DNA from: an uncultured Phycisphaerae bacterium
GTDB lineage: Bacteria; Planctomycetota; Phycisphaerae; UBA1845; Fen-1342
Length of the DNA: 64,000 nt
NCBI GenBank assembly: GCA_937928595.1
Contig: CALGJV010000002.1
Span: 30,755 to 94,754 of the forward strand
Direction of reading: 5' to 3'
The notes below the pieces were generated by a model. It saw only the letters and a list, made by a program, of their open reading frames with translations, was not told the origin of the DNA and searched no databases. Below, in pieces: positions 9,135-17,380 of this stretch. A program made the translations under genes and the position numbers. Position 1 is the stretch's first letter; the number at the start of each line of letters is the position of its first letter.

Positions 9135-9159
9135 GGGCTCCGGCCCGCTGCCGGAGCCC
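9135..9159 (-). promoter_or_regulatory. Perfect hairpin in the pfp leader
   Basis: GGGCTCCGGC (9135-9144) pairs exactly with GCCGGAGCCC (9150-9159) around a 5-base loop. It lies in the presumed 5' leader of pfp, about 95 bases before the start codon. No U-tract follows it in either direction, so it is not a classical terminator. It may affect mRNA stability or attenuation; this is inference. Confidence 0.4.
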
Positions 9160-9233
9160 CCGCCGCCGGCCGCGACGCGGGTGCGTGCGGCCCACCCGGC
9201 CGGGGTGAGCGCCGGGTGGCGAACAAAGCAGTT

Positions 9234-9262
9234 AGTTTAGCATCGGTTTGTCCGCGTCGCAA
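9234..9262 (-). promoter_or_regulatory. Sigma70-like promoter for pfp
   Basis: Read on the minus strand: -35 TTGCGA (9262-9257), 17-base spacer, -10 TAAACT (9239-9234). Transcription would start near 9227. Confidence 0.5.
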
Positions 9263-9347
9263 CGAATCGCCGGGTTGTCGCCAGGTCACGGCGGGGCGCG
9301 GGCCGTCCGAGCGGGCGCACGGGGCGGTTTTTTCGGCCGCGGTGCTA

Positions 9348-9376
9348 TTGTCGCCCCGCGGACCGGCTCTTATACT
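9348..9376 (+). promoter_or_regulatory. Sigma70-like promoter for rpmI-rplT
   Basis: -35 TTGTCG (9348-9353), 17-base spacer, -10 TATACT (9371-9376). The predicted start near 9383 gives a leader of about 27 bases containing the AGGA ribosome site, too short to hold the L20-binding pseudoknot known from E. coli. Confidence 0.6.
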
Positions 9377-9409
9377 GCGGGACTCGGCTCGAGTAACAGG
9401 AACGCCGCG

Positions 9410-9607
9410 ATGCACAAGCAGAAACCGCACAAGGGATTGCAGAAGCGCTTCAAGGTGACCGCCGGCAAGAAGCCGCGGTTCAAGAAACCGTTCGCCGGCC
9501 ACCTGATGAGCGGCAAGTCCGGCCGTCGCCGGCAGCGCCTGCGGCGTCCCGGTATCCTGACCGGTGCGATCGCGGCGAACGTCCTGCGGGCCCTGTGTGC
9601 CGAGTAA
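9410..9607 (+). CDS. rpmI: 50S ribosomal protein L35
   Basis: 65 residues from ATG 9410, behind AGGA at 9398-9401. The sequence is the typical short, Lys/Arg-rich L35: KPHKGLQKRFKVTAGKK near the start and a C-terminal half GRRRQRLRRPG. It is followed after 28 bases by rplT, the usual partner. In most bacteria infC precedes rpmI; here the upstream gene is divergent pfp, so infC is elsewhere. Confidence 0.95.
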   Translation: MHKQKPHKGLQKRFKVTAGKKPRFKKPFAGHLMSGKSGRRRQRLRRPGILTGAIAANVLRALCAE

Positions 9608-9635
9608 TGTGCGAACCGAGTAAGGAGCGAGTGCC

Positions 9636-9995
9636 ATGCCGCGTGTGACTCCCGGCCATGCGACGCGTCAGCGCCGGAAGCGCATCCTCAAGGACGCCAA
9701 GGGGTACCGGGCTTCCCGCAGCACGTTGTTCCGGCCCGCGAAGCAGACGGTCATCAAGGCCGGGCAATATGCCTTCCGGGACCGCCGTGTCCGCAAGCGG
9801 GAGTTCCGGGCGCTGTGGATCATCCGGGTCAGCGCGGCCTGCGACGCCCGCGGCATCTCCTACAGCCACTTCATCAACGGACTTAAGAAGGCCGGCGTGT
9901 TCCTGAATCGGAAGATGCTGAGCGAAGTGGCCATCGCCGACGCCCCGGCCTTCGACAAGCTTGTGGAGATGGCGAAGAAGGCCGCGACGGCGTAG
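9636..9995 (+). CDS. rplT: 50S ribosomal protein L20
   Basis: 119 residues, standard length. Binds 23S rRNA early in large-subunit assembly. Seen: N-terminal basic extension [54 protein letters not shown] and [19 protein letters not shown], all L20 signatures. Preceded by a good ribosome site (AAGGAG). It forms the rpmI-rplT operon; a promoter is visible only upstream of rpmI. Confidence 0.97.
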   Translation: MPRVTPGHATRQRRKRILKDAKGYRASRSTLFRPAKQTVIKAGQYAFRDRRVRKREFRALWIIRVSAACDARGISYSHFINGLKKAGVFLNRKMLSEVAIADAPAFDKLVEMAKKAATA

Positions 9996-10074
9996 CGCCC
10001 GCGGCTCCGTGGACTGAGCGCCGGTGCGCGACCGGGGTCGCGGACCGGCGTTTCTGTTTTCCGGGAAGCGGCCG

Positions 10075-11274
10075 ATGGCATTCGTCGCGGAGTTCCCCAT
10101 CATTCGCATCCCGACCGCCGACGGGGGGTGCGTGGCGGTGAAGCGGCGGCCGGTGCCGGGCGGTCCGCCGGTCATTTTCGTGCACGGACTGGCGGTGAAC
10201 GCCGACCTGTGGGACCTGCCGGAGGTCTCGGGCCCGAGCTTCCACTACCGGAGTCTGGCGTCTTTGGCGCAGGCGGCCGGCTACGACGTGTGGCTCGTGA
10301 ACCTGCGCGGACACGGGGCGCCGCACATGCTGAGCGAACCCGCGCCCGGCCAGACGGACTGGTGCGTGGACCACTTCATCGCGTACGACCTGCCGGCCGT
10401 CGTGGACCACGTACAGGCAGCAACCGGCCGGCGGCCGTTGGCCATCGGGGCGAGCATGGGCGCGATGACCCTTGCCGGCTTCCTGCAAGGGGCGCACATC
10501 ACGGGCGACGTCGAGACGGCCCGCGTCGTCGCGGACCCGGCGCTCGCGGCCCGGCGGCAGGCGCAGCTCAGCGGTGCGGTCTTCGCCGAGTTCCCGGCGG
10601 CGCTGCGCTGGCCGGCCGCGCTATACGGCCCCGACGGACGGCTGCGTTGGCGGGCGCTGCTGCGGGACTGGTGGCGGACGGACGGGGACGTGAATCATGC
10701 CTTCGAGCTGATGGCGCGGTGGGGCTGGCTGCAGGCCGTGCTGACGGCGGTGGGGGAAGTGCCGCTGACGCGGTTCCGAGGATCGGCCGATCGCGAGCCG
10801 TGGTACGCCAGGTTGCCGCGCGTGCTGGCCGAGCAGGCGGAGCGGCTCGAGCGTTTTTCGCTCCAGGGCATACTGCGGGCGGCCGGTACGTTCACGGGGG
10901 CGACGAACCAGCGGGCCGAGGTGCTGCTGCGTGGGCGGCGGTTCGTGCTGGACGACATGAAGGCGGGGGTGCTCAAACAGATGGCCAAGTGCGTGCGGGC
11001 CGGGGCCTTCGTGAGCGACACCGGCACGCCGGACCATGTGTACTCTGACCACTACGATGCGGTGACGCTTCCGATTCTGGTGGTCCAGGGCGGGCGGGAC
11101 CGAATCGCCAGCCCGGCGGTGGTGCGCAGTGCGTTCTACGAGCGCGTCCGGTCGGCGGACAAGGAACTGCTTTACGACGAGGCCATCGCCCACGGCGAGA
11201 TCGAGGCCGCGCCGGTTGCGTGCGAGCGGCTCTACCCGCGAATCCTGTCCTGGTTCGATCGGCACCGACCTTAG
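10075..11274 (+). CDS. Alpha/beta-hydrolase family protein
   Basis: 399 residues from ATG 10075. Fold features: oxyanion strand VIFVHGLAVN, nucleophile elbow GASMGAM with Ser127, a late acidic residue in VVQGGRDRIASP and a candidate catalytic His in EAIAHGEIE. The long insertion between the elbow and the acidic residue (about 180 residues, Trp/Arg-rich) forms a large cap domain. No signal peptide, so probably cytoplasmic. The layout resembles lysosomal-lipase-like or PHA-synthase-like hydrolases, but the nucleophile is Ser, not Cys. Substrate unknown. A strong hairpin follows the stop. Confidence 0.8.
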   Translation: MAFVAEFPIIRIPTADGGCVAVKRRPVPGGPPVIFVHGLAVNADLWDLPEVSGPSFHYRSLASLAQAAGYDVWLVNLRGHGAPHMLSEPAPGQTDWCVDHFIAYDLPAVVDHVQAATGRRPLAIGASMGAMTLAGFLQGAHITGDVETARVVADPALAARRQAQLSGAVFAEFPAALRWPAALYGPDGRLRWRALLRDWWRTDGDVNHAFELMARWGWLQAVLTAVGEVPLTRFRGSADREPWYARLPRVLAEQAERLERFSLQGILRAAGTFTGATNQRAEVLLRGRRFVLDDMKAGVLKQMAKCVRAGAFVSDTGTPDHVYSDHYDAVTLPILVVQGGRDRIASPAVVRSAFYERVRSADKELLYDEAIAHGEIEAAPVACERLYPRILSWFDRHRP

Positions 11275-11293
11275 ACAGGGCGCAGGGCGGGAC

Positions 11294-11328
11294 GCGGGCC
11301 CGCACCGGGGTGAGGGGTGCGGACCCGC
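11294..11328. terminator. Hairpin between convergent genes, likely bidirectional terminator
   Basis: A 13-base arm (11294-11306) pairs with 11316-11328 with one mismatch around a 9-base loop. It lies between the ends of the plus-strand hydrolase and the minus-strand S9 peptidase. No T-tract follows on either side, as is common in high-GC genomes. Confidence 0.55.
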
Positions 11329-11362
11329 CCAGGAGCTGAAGCCGGCCGCGGACGCGACGCCG

Positions 11363-13393
11363 TCAGTGTATCTGGAAAGCTCTCAGGGCCTCCACGAGTC
11401 CCGGGACGCCCTCCGCTCCGGTCTTGACCTGCACGCTCGAGCCGGTGAAGTCATCCCCGATGGGCTCGAACCGACCGCCCAGGTGCCTGGACAGGAACGC
11501 CTCCGTAATCGCGTTGAACGCCATGTTGTTTGGCGGGCGGGCGAAGCCGTGGCCTTCGTCCGGGAACAGAACGTACGTCACGGGGATGTTCTTCTGCTGC
11601 ATGGCCGCGACGATCTGGTCGGCCTCCGCCTGCTTCACGCGGGGGTCGTTAGCGCCCTGGCCGATCAGCAGCGGGCGCCGGATCCGGTCAACGTACTGGA
11701 TCGGGGAGCGGTCGAGGAGGGACTTGCGACCCTCCGGGGTGCGCGGGTCGCCGACACGGGCGGTGAAGAGGTCGAGCATCGGCTTCCAGTAGGGCGGGAT
11801 CGATTCGATCAGCGTGACCAGGCTCGAGGGGCCGACGATGTCGACGCCGCACGCGAAGACCTCGGGGGTGAAGGTGAGTCCGACCAGCGTGGCGTAGCCG
11901 CCGTAGCTGCCGCCCATGATCGCCACCTTCTGCGGATGGGCGATCTTTTCGGCGATGGCCCAGTTCACGGCGTCGAGCAGGTCGTCGTGCATCTTGCCGG
12001 CCCACTCCTTGTCGCCCGCGTTGACGAACCGCTTTCCGAAGCCGGTCGAACCGCGGAAGTTGACGGCCAGCACGGCATAGCCGCGGTTGGCGAGCCACTG
12101 GTGGTAGGGGTTGTAGCCCCAGTCGTCCCGGGCCCACGGGCCGCCGTGGACGAACAGCACCATCGGCAGGGGTGCGGCCGGGCGGGCGTTGTGATCCGGG
12201 TCACTCCCCGGCGGCAGCGTGAGGTAGCTGACGAGGTCCAGGCCGTCGCGGGCCTTGATGGTCACCGGGTGCATCTTCGCCAACTTGTGGGCCTCGAGTG
12301 CCTTGCGGTTCGTAAACAGGAACTTCGCCTTCTTCGCGCCGCGGTCGTAGTGGTAGTAGCGGGCCGGGCCGTCGTCCTGGAGGTACACGACCAGCCAGTG
12401 CCGGTCGTCGAGCGAGCGGCTGGTGATCTCGAAGTCGCCCGGAGCCACGGTTTTCAGGTAGGCGAAGTCCGGCGCGATGGACGGGTCCAGAATTCGCCAC
12501 TCCTTGCGCTCGATCGAGAAGGCGACCGCCTGAATGGTCCGCTCGGTCGGGTGGACCATGACGTCGTCCACGTCCGCCCGTGGGTGCTCCGCGACGACCG
12601 TCTGCTTCCCGGTGGCCAGTTCCACCGTCGTCAGCGCGCCGGTATCGCGCCCCCGGCTGTCCAGCAGGTAAAGGATCTTGTTGGTCTTGTCGAAGCCCGC
12701 CGGTCCCGTCGTCAGGCTGTCTTCCGGACCGATGCGGGCGAAGGGCTTCCACTCGCCGCCGGCCGTCCGCTCGAGCAACTCGCTGCCGCCGTCCGGGGTC
12801 ATCTTCTGGCCGAAGCGGACCGCGTAGTCGTCATCGAGGATCAGGTTCGCGAAGCCTTCGTTCTGGAGCACCAGTTGCCGGTCACCGGTCAGGATGTTGA
12901 CCCGGTAGACGTCGTGCAATTGCGGGTCGCGGTTGTTCAGGCCGACCAGGATCTCGGCGGGGAACTTGCGGCTGACGGCCTCGATCTGGGCCTGGACGCC
13001 CTCAAACGGCGTCAGGTCGCGGACCTCGCCGCCCGCGGCCGGGACGCAGTAGACGCGCCAATTCTCGTCGCCGCCCCTGTCCTGGAGGTAGAGGATGTGG
13101 CGGCTGTCGTACGCCCAGAAGTACTGCCGGATGCCTCGGCCCTTGTCGTGGGTGATGGCCTTCGCGGCGTCCGGGCGGTCAGCGGGCCCGACCCAGATGT
13201 TCAGAACGCCGTCGACCGGGGCGAGAAACGCGAGCTGGGTCGCGTCGGGGCTGAGCTGCCCGCCGGCCTTGTCGGGGTTGCCGAACAGGACCTCGCGCGG
13301 GATGAGGGGGCCGCCGGATGGACCGGGGCTGGCGCAACCGAGCAGGGTGCCGCCGCAGAACAGCAGGACGAAGACACGGGGGTCGCTGAGCAT
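11363..13393 (-). CDS. S9 prolyl-oligopeptidase family lipoprotein (dipeptidyl/acyl aminopeptidase-like)
   Basis: 676 residues. N-terminal lipoprotein signal: hydrophobic VFVLLFCGGTLLGCAS with lipobox LLGC, so the mature protein is membrane-anchored outside the cytoplasm. Residues about 40-400 form a WD-like beta-propeller (DSRHILYLQDRGGDENW and similar repeats), and the C-terminal third is the alpha/beta-hydrolase domain with the Ser motif GGSYGGYATLVG, Asp in GANDPRVKQAEAD and His in DEGHGFARPPN. GGAGGA precedes the ATG by 9 bases. It is divergent from kamA with 528 bases between them. Expected to trim peptides in the periplasm. Confidence 0.92.
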   Translation of the reverse strand: MLSDPRVFVLLFCGGTLLGCASPGPSGGPLIPREVLFGNPDKAGGQLSPDATQLAFLAPVDGVLNIWVGPADRPDAAKAITHDKGRGIRQYFWAYDSRHILYLQDRGGDENWRVYCVPAAGGEVRDLTPFEGVQAQIEAVSRKFPAEILVGLNNRDPQLHDVYRVNILTGDRQLVLQNEGFANLILDDDYAVRFGQKMTPDGGSELLERTAGGEWKPFARIGPEDSLTTGPAGFDKTNKILYLLDSRGRDTGALTTVELATGKQTVVAEHPRADVDDVMVHPTERTIQAVAFSIERKEWRILDPSIAPDFAYLKTVAPGDFEITSRSLDDRHWLVVYLQDDGPARYYHYDRGAKKAKFLFTNRKALEAHKLAKMHPVTIKARDGLDLVSYLTLPPGSDPDHNARPAAPLPMVLFVHGGPWARDDWGYNPYHQWLANRGYAVLAVNFRGSTGFGKRFVNAGDKEWAGKMHDDLLDAVNWAIAEKIAHPQKVAIMGGSYGGYATLVGLTFTPEVFACGVDIVGPSSLVTLIESIPPYWKPMLDLFTARVGDPRTPEGRKSLLDRSPIQYVDRIRRPLLIGQGANDPRVKQAEADQIVAAMQQKNIPVTYVLFPDEGHGFARPPNNMAFNAITEAFLSRHLGGRFEPIGDDFTGSSVQVKTGAEGVPGLVEALRAFQIH

Positions 13394-13921
13394 GGAACGG
13401 GTCCTCCGAATCGGCGCCCGCGGGTCCCGGTCGACGGACCGAGCCCGAGCGGGCGAAACATTAGCTCCGGATGGACGGAGCGGCTACGTCCCCAGGCCTT
13501 CGCGACAAGATCTGACAGGGCCGCGCCGCGCGAGCGGCATTCGGTCCGCCGTCGCACCGGAGGCGACAGCCGGGTTGGCACGCCGCCTTGGCCGTCACGG
13601 CGCTTCCCGCGTGACGGTCGGGGCTGGCCGCGAGAGAAGAGACGGGCTTCCGGGCTGTCGCCGGTCGATAAGTCCGCGCGGGCCACGGGCGGCCGCTCCG
13701 TCGCCGAGGTCGGACGAAACACCCGTCGCGAAATGACCGATGGAGGAATGATGGTTTTTTGAGATGATCTGCGCGACTTTTCCTTGACAGTCGGTTGGAC
13801 TGCTGTATCTATCAATAGGTAGTTGATCGAACGGCGCGGTCGTATCGAATGTTGTGGTTGTGCGCGTCCGTATGGCAGCCGGATAGGTGCGACTCGGCCC
13901 GTTCGAACAGGCCATCCGTGT
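13394..13921. other. Intergenic region between S9 peptidase and kamA
   Basis: 528 bases. Near the kamA side, GC content drops locally and a near-consensus promoter is present (13784-13811), leaving a leader of about 100 bases. On the peptidase side only the ribosome site is clear; no convincing promoter was seen for it. Open frames across the region have no recognisable protein features. Confidence 0.5.
13784..13811 (+). promoter_or_regulatory. Sigma70-like promoter for the kamA cluster
   Basis: -35 TTGACA (13784-13789, consensus), 16-base spacer, -10 TATCTA (13806-13811). The transcript would start near 13818, about 105 bases before the chosen kamA ATG. It is one of the two best promoters in the window. 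Confidence 0.65.
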
Positions 13922-15253
13922 ATGGACGACCAGCGAGTGGGCTCCGATTCGGAGCCTGACGGTAGCCACCCTCAAACACTCCCCCTCCCCATCCTGGAAA
14001 ACTTCAATTCGGCCGCCGAGGACCGCGTCATATCGGGTCCGCCTCTGCCCGGCCCGCTCCATCCGGCGTCGCGAAACGGCGGAAACCGGCCGGTCGTGCG
14101 GCCGGCCCGGCACATTGTGAGCCCGCGGAGCCACGATTTTCGTCGGCGTTTCTTCCCGCAGGCCACCCGGGCGGACTGGTGTGACTGGAAGTGGCAGCTT
14201 CGCAATCGCATCCGCGATGCGCGGAGCCTCCTCCGGGTTTTCGAGCTCTCTCCGGACGAGGAGGCGGCACTCGCGCGGATGGATGGCCACCTGCCGGTCG
14301 GCATCACGCCGTACTACGCTTCGTTGATCAGCCGCACCGACCCGGCTGATCCGCTGCGCAAGACGATGGTCCCGGTCGCGCGCGAGTTTACGCAGACCGC
14401 CGGGGAGGCGGACGATCCGCTGGGCGAGGACGGGCACATGCCGGTCCCGGGGCTCGTCCACCGCTACCCGGATCGCGTCCTGTTCCTGGTGACGAACTTC
14501 TGTGCCACGTACTGCCGGTACTGCACCCGCGCCCGGATGGTCGGCCAGACCGGCGAGTACCACTTCAACCCGGACCAGTACCAGCGGGCGCTCGACTACA
14601 TCGCCGCCCATCCCGAGATCCGGGACGTGCTGCTGTCCGGCGGCGACCCGCTCACGATGATGGACGAACGGCTCGAATGGCTGCTTTCGCGCCTGCGGGA
14701 AATCCGACACGTCGAGTTCGTCCGGCTGGGGACCAAGGTCCCGGCCGTCCTGCCGCAGCGGATCACGCCCGAGCTGTGCCGCATGCTCCGGAAGTACCAC
14801 CCCTTTTGGATGAGCATCCACTTCATGCACCCGGCGGAGTTGACGCCGGAAGTGGGGCAGGCCTGCGAGCGGCTGGCCGACGCCGGCATCCCGCTGGGCA
14901 GCCAGACCGTGCTCAGCCGGGGCGTGAACGACAACGTCGAGACGATGAAGGCCCTGATGCACGGCCTGCTCCGGATCCGGGTCCGGCCGTACTACCTGTA
15001 CCAGTGCGACCCCATTTCCGGCTCGAGCCACTTCCGCACGCCGCTCGAGAAGGGGCTGGAGCTGATCCGCGGGTTGCGGGGCTACACGACCGGCTACGGG
15101 GTGCCGACCTTCGTGATCGACGCACCGGGCGGCGGCGGCAAAATCCCGCTCCTGCCCGATCCGGTGGTCGGCCGCGACGGCGATTTCATTATCCTGCGCA
15201 ACTACGAAGGCCGTGAGTTCCGCTACCCTGATCCCCGGCCGGCAGGAGAGTAG
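13922..15253 (+). CDS. kamA: Lysine 2,3-aminomutase (radical SAM, PLP)
   Basis: 443 residues from ATG 13922. A TTG at 13823 is in frame but lies almost on the predicted transcription start, so it is unlikely. Converts L-lysine to L-beta-lysine. Seen: N-terminal WCDWKWQLRNRI, the radical SAM cluster Cys194/Cys198/Cys201 in CATYCRYC, SAM motif LLSGGDPL, PLP lysine Lys407 in GGGGK. Asp363 (YQCD) and Asp400 (VIDAPGG) match in spacing the lysine-reading Asp293 and Asp330 of the clostridial enzyme (37 apart, and 7 before the PLP Lys), so lysine, not glutamate, is the predicted substrate. It heads a four-gene set with two ATP-grasp ligases and a GNAT. EF-P-modifying EpmB is less likely: no efp or epmA is near. 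Confidence 0.92.
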   Translation: MDDQRVGSDSEPDGSHPQTLPLPILENFNSAAEDRVISGPPLPGPLHPASRNGGNRPVVRPARHIVSPRSHDFRRRFFPQATRADWCDWKWQLRNRIRDARSLLRVFELSPDEEAALARMDGHLPVGITPYYASLISRTDPADPLRKTMVPVAREFTQTAGEADDPLGEDGHMPVPGLVHRYPDRVLFLVTNFCATYCRYCTRARMVGQTGEYHFNPDQYQRALDYIAAHPEIRDVLLSGGDPLTMMDERLEWLLSRLREIRHVEFVRLGTKVPAVLPQRITPELCRMLRKYHPFWMSIHFMHPAELTPEVGQACERLADAGIPLGSQTVLSRGVNDNVETMKALMHGLLRIRVRPYYLYQCDPISGSSHFRTPLEKGLELIRGLRGYTTGYGVPTFVIDAPGGGGKIPLLPDPVVGRDGDFIILRNYEGREFRYPDPRPAGE

Positions 15254-15338
15254 GCCGGCGGCGGGCTGACGCCGGTCCGGGGCCGGGGTCGGCGAGCGCG
15301 GGCTACCCCGAGCGTTCCAGCCAAGTGGAAACAGCGCC

Positions 15339-16358
15339 ATGAAGGTCGGACTGACGTACGACTTGCGGGCGGAGTATCTCGCCGCCGGGTACGGCGAGGA
15401 GGAGACGGCCGAGTTCGACCGCCCCGACACGATCGAGGCGATCGAGCGGACGCTCCGACGCCTCGGCTACGAGACCGACCGGATCGGCAACGTGCGGCAG
15501 CTCGTGCAGCGGTTGGCGGCCGGTGACCGCTGGGACGTGGTGTTCAACATTGCCGAGGGTTTGCGGGGCGTCGCGCGCGAGGCCCAGGTGCCCGCCCTGC
15601 TCGACGCGTACGAGATCCCTTACACGTTCTCCGATCCGCTCGTGCTGGCGCTGTCCCTCCACAAGGCACTGACCAAGCGGGTGCTGCGGGACCTCGGCCT
15701 GCCGACGCCCGAGTTCCACGTCGTCGAGACGGAGGCGGACATCGCCCGGGTCGAACTGCCGTTCCCGCTGTTCGCCAAGCCGGTGGCCGAGGGCACGGCC
15801 AAGGGAATTGACGCCCGGTCCAAGATCACCGGTCGGACGCAGCTCGCGGCCGTTTGTCGGCGACTGCTCGCGACATACCATCAGCCCGTGCTGGTCGAAA
15901 CGTTCCTGCCGGGGCGGGAGTTCACGGTCGGCCTCACGGGCACCGCCGACGAGGCCGTCGCGATTGGAACGCTCGAGGTCGAGCTGCTGAGCGGGGCCGA
16001 GCCGGATTCGTACACCTATGTGAACAAGGAAAGGTGCGAGGAGCTCTGCCGCTACGTCCTCGCACCGCCCAAATGGGCCCGGCCGGCCGAGGAGCTGGCC
16101 TTGCGCGTCTGGCGGGGGCTGGGCTGCCGCGACGCGGGGCGCGTGGACCTGCGGGCGGACGCGCACGGGCACCTGTCCGTGCTCGAGGTCAACCCGCTGG
16201 CGGGGCTGCACCCGGAGCATTCCGACCTGCCGATTCTCTGCACGGCCGTGGGCCTGACGTACGAGGACTTGCTGCGGCGGATCATGGACTCCGCCTGCCG
16301 GCGGATCGCGGCCGCGCCGGCCGCCCGTCCGCGCGTGGCCTCGGGCAGTGGGCGATGA
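15339..16358 (+). CDS. ATP-grasp ligase 1, D-alanine-D-alanine ligase-like
   Basis: 339 residues. Fold features of D-Ala-D-Ala ligases: N-terminal strand KVGLTYDL, DVVFNIAEGL, IPYTFSDPLVLALSLHKAL (cf. YTGS...DK in Ddl), ATP lysine in FPLFAKPVAEGTAKGI, LVETFLPGREFTVGL, and the metal-binding end GRVDLR...VLEVNPLAGL. A cell-wall Ddl would keep SER/Y216-type substrate motifs; these are not evident, so another carboxylate-amine coupling is likelier. The stop overlaps the next gene's ATG (ATGA), implying translational coupling. Lies 85 bases after kamA. Confidence 0.85.
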   Translation: MKVGLTYDLRAEYLAAGYGEEETAEFDRPDTIEAIERTLRRLGYETDRIGNVRQLVQRLAAGDRWDVVFNIAEGLRGVAREAQVPALLDAYEIPYTFSDPLVLALSLHKALTKRVLRDLGLPTPEFHVVETEADIARVELPFPLFAKPVAEGTAKGIDARSKITGRTQLAAVCRRLLATYHQPVLVETFLPGREFTVGLTGTADEAVAIGTLEVELLSGAEPDSYTYVNKERCEELCRYVLAPPKWARPAEELALRVWRGLGCRDAGRVDLRADAHGHLSVLEVNPLAGLHPEHSDLPILCTAVGLTYEDLLRRIMDSACRRIAAAPAARPRVASGSGR

Positions 16359-17332
16359 ACGTCGTCATCCTGCATGAGGCCCTGCCGCCCGAAGCGCGGG
16401 AGGACGAGCTCGACGTGCTGGTGCAGGCCGACGTGATCGCGCGGGCGCTTGGGGCCCTCGGGCACACGTCCCGCCGGCTCGCGCTCACGCTGGATCTGCT
16501 CGCGGCATACCACACGCTGACGCGGGACCGGCCGGACGTCGTCTTCAACCTGGTCGAGTCGCTGGCGGGGCAGGGGCGGCTGCTGCCGCTCGCCCCCGCG
16601 CTGCTGGACGCGGTGCGCGTGCCGTACACCGGCTCGCGCACCGAGGCGTTGTTCGTCACGACCGGCAAGATCCTGACCAAGCGGCTGCTGCGGGCTTACG
16701 GCCTGCCGACGCCGCCGTGGTACGTGCCCGGGCAGCCCGCGCCGCCGCCGGGCCGCTACATCATCAAGGGCGCGTGGGAAGAGGCGTCCGTCGGGATCGA
16801 CGACGATTCGATCGTCGAGCTGCGGACGCCGGGTGATTTCGACGCGGCGGTGACCTCCCGCGCCGCGGCGCTCGGCGGCGAGGCGTTCGCGGAGGCGTAC
16901 ATCGACGGCCGCGAGTTCAACCTGTCGCTGCTGGCGCGGGCCGGGGGCGGGGCGGAGGTGCTGCCGCCGGCGGAAATCGACTTCAGCGCGTTTCCGGCCG
17001 GCAAGCCGCGCCTCGTCGGCTACGCCGCCAAGTGGGACACGGCCTCGTTCGAGTACCACCATACACCGCGCACGTTCGAACTCCCCGCGCGTGACGCACC
17101 GCTGCTGGCGGAGTTGCGTCGGCTGGCGGCCGCCTGCTGGGACGTATTCGGCCTGCGCGGCTACGCGCGGGTCGACTTCCGTGTAGATGCCGCGGGGCGG
17201 CCGTGGATCCTGGAAATCAACGCCAACCCGGGCCTCGCCCCGGACGCGGGTTTCCCCGCTGCGGTAGCGAAGGCGGGGCTGACATTCGAGGAAATGATCG
17301 CCCGCGTCCTGGAAGACGCGCTGCGGCCGTAA
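16355..17332 (+). CDS. ATP-grasp ligase 2, D-alanine-D-alanine ligase-like
   Basis: 325 residues, starting inside the end of ligase 1 (ATGA overlap). Segments parallel those of ligase 1: NVVILHEALP, DVVFNLVESLAGQG, VPYTGSRTEALFVTTGKIL, ATP lysine in RYIIKGAWEEASVGI, AYIDGREFNLSLLA, GYARVDFR and the metal ligands in ILEINANPGL. The two ligases are clearly related but diverged, so they probably add different partners. No signal peptide; cytoplasmic. The coupled pair after an aminomutase suggests sequential peptide-type bonds to beta-lysine; this is inference. Confidence 0.85.
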   Translation: MNVVILHEALPPEAREDELDVLVQADVIARALGALGHTSRRLALTLDLLAAYHTLTRDRPDVVFNLVESLAGQGRLLPLAPALLDAVRVPYTGSRTEALFVTTGKILTKRLLRAYGLPTPPWYVPGQPAPPPGRYIIKGAWEEASVGIDDDSIVELRTPGDFDAAVTSRAAALGGEAFAEAYIDGREFNLSLLARAGGGAEVLPPAEIDFSAFPAGKPRLVGYAAKWDTASFEYHHTPRTFELPARDAPLLAELRRLAAACWDVFGLRGYARVDFRVDAAGRPWILEINANPGLAPDAGFPAAVAKAGLTFEEMIARVLEDALRP

Positions 17333-17380
17333 GCGGGCGAGCGGGGCACAGCCGGTGCCGGCGGAGTTTGAGGCGCACGG

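Larger units (their letters stand above)
9040..9409. other. Divergent control region between pfp and rpmI
   Basis: 370 bases without a gene. It holds a promoter for each flanking gene (minus-strand boxes at 9234-9262, plus-strand boxes at 9348-9376) and, on the pfp side, a leader of about 190 bases with a perfect 10-bp hairpin at 9135-9159. A T6 run lies near 9330 without an obvious stem. Open frames across it have no recognisable protein features. Confidence 0.6.

Noticed and set aside
13922..15253. EpmB-type EF-P beta-lysylation
   Set aside because: EpmB genes usually lie with efp or epmA, and EpmB is shorter; this protein has the N-terminal features of free-lysine aminomutases.
15339..17332. 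Cell-wall D-alanine-D-alanine ligases
   Set aside because: Two tandem diverged copies coupled to an aminomutase and a GNAT, with no mur genes nearby, fit a different role better, though the fold is the same.
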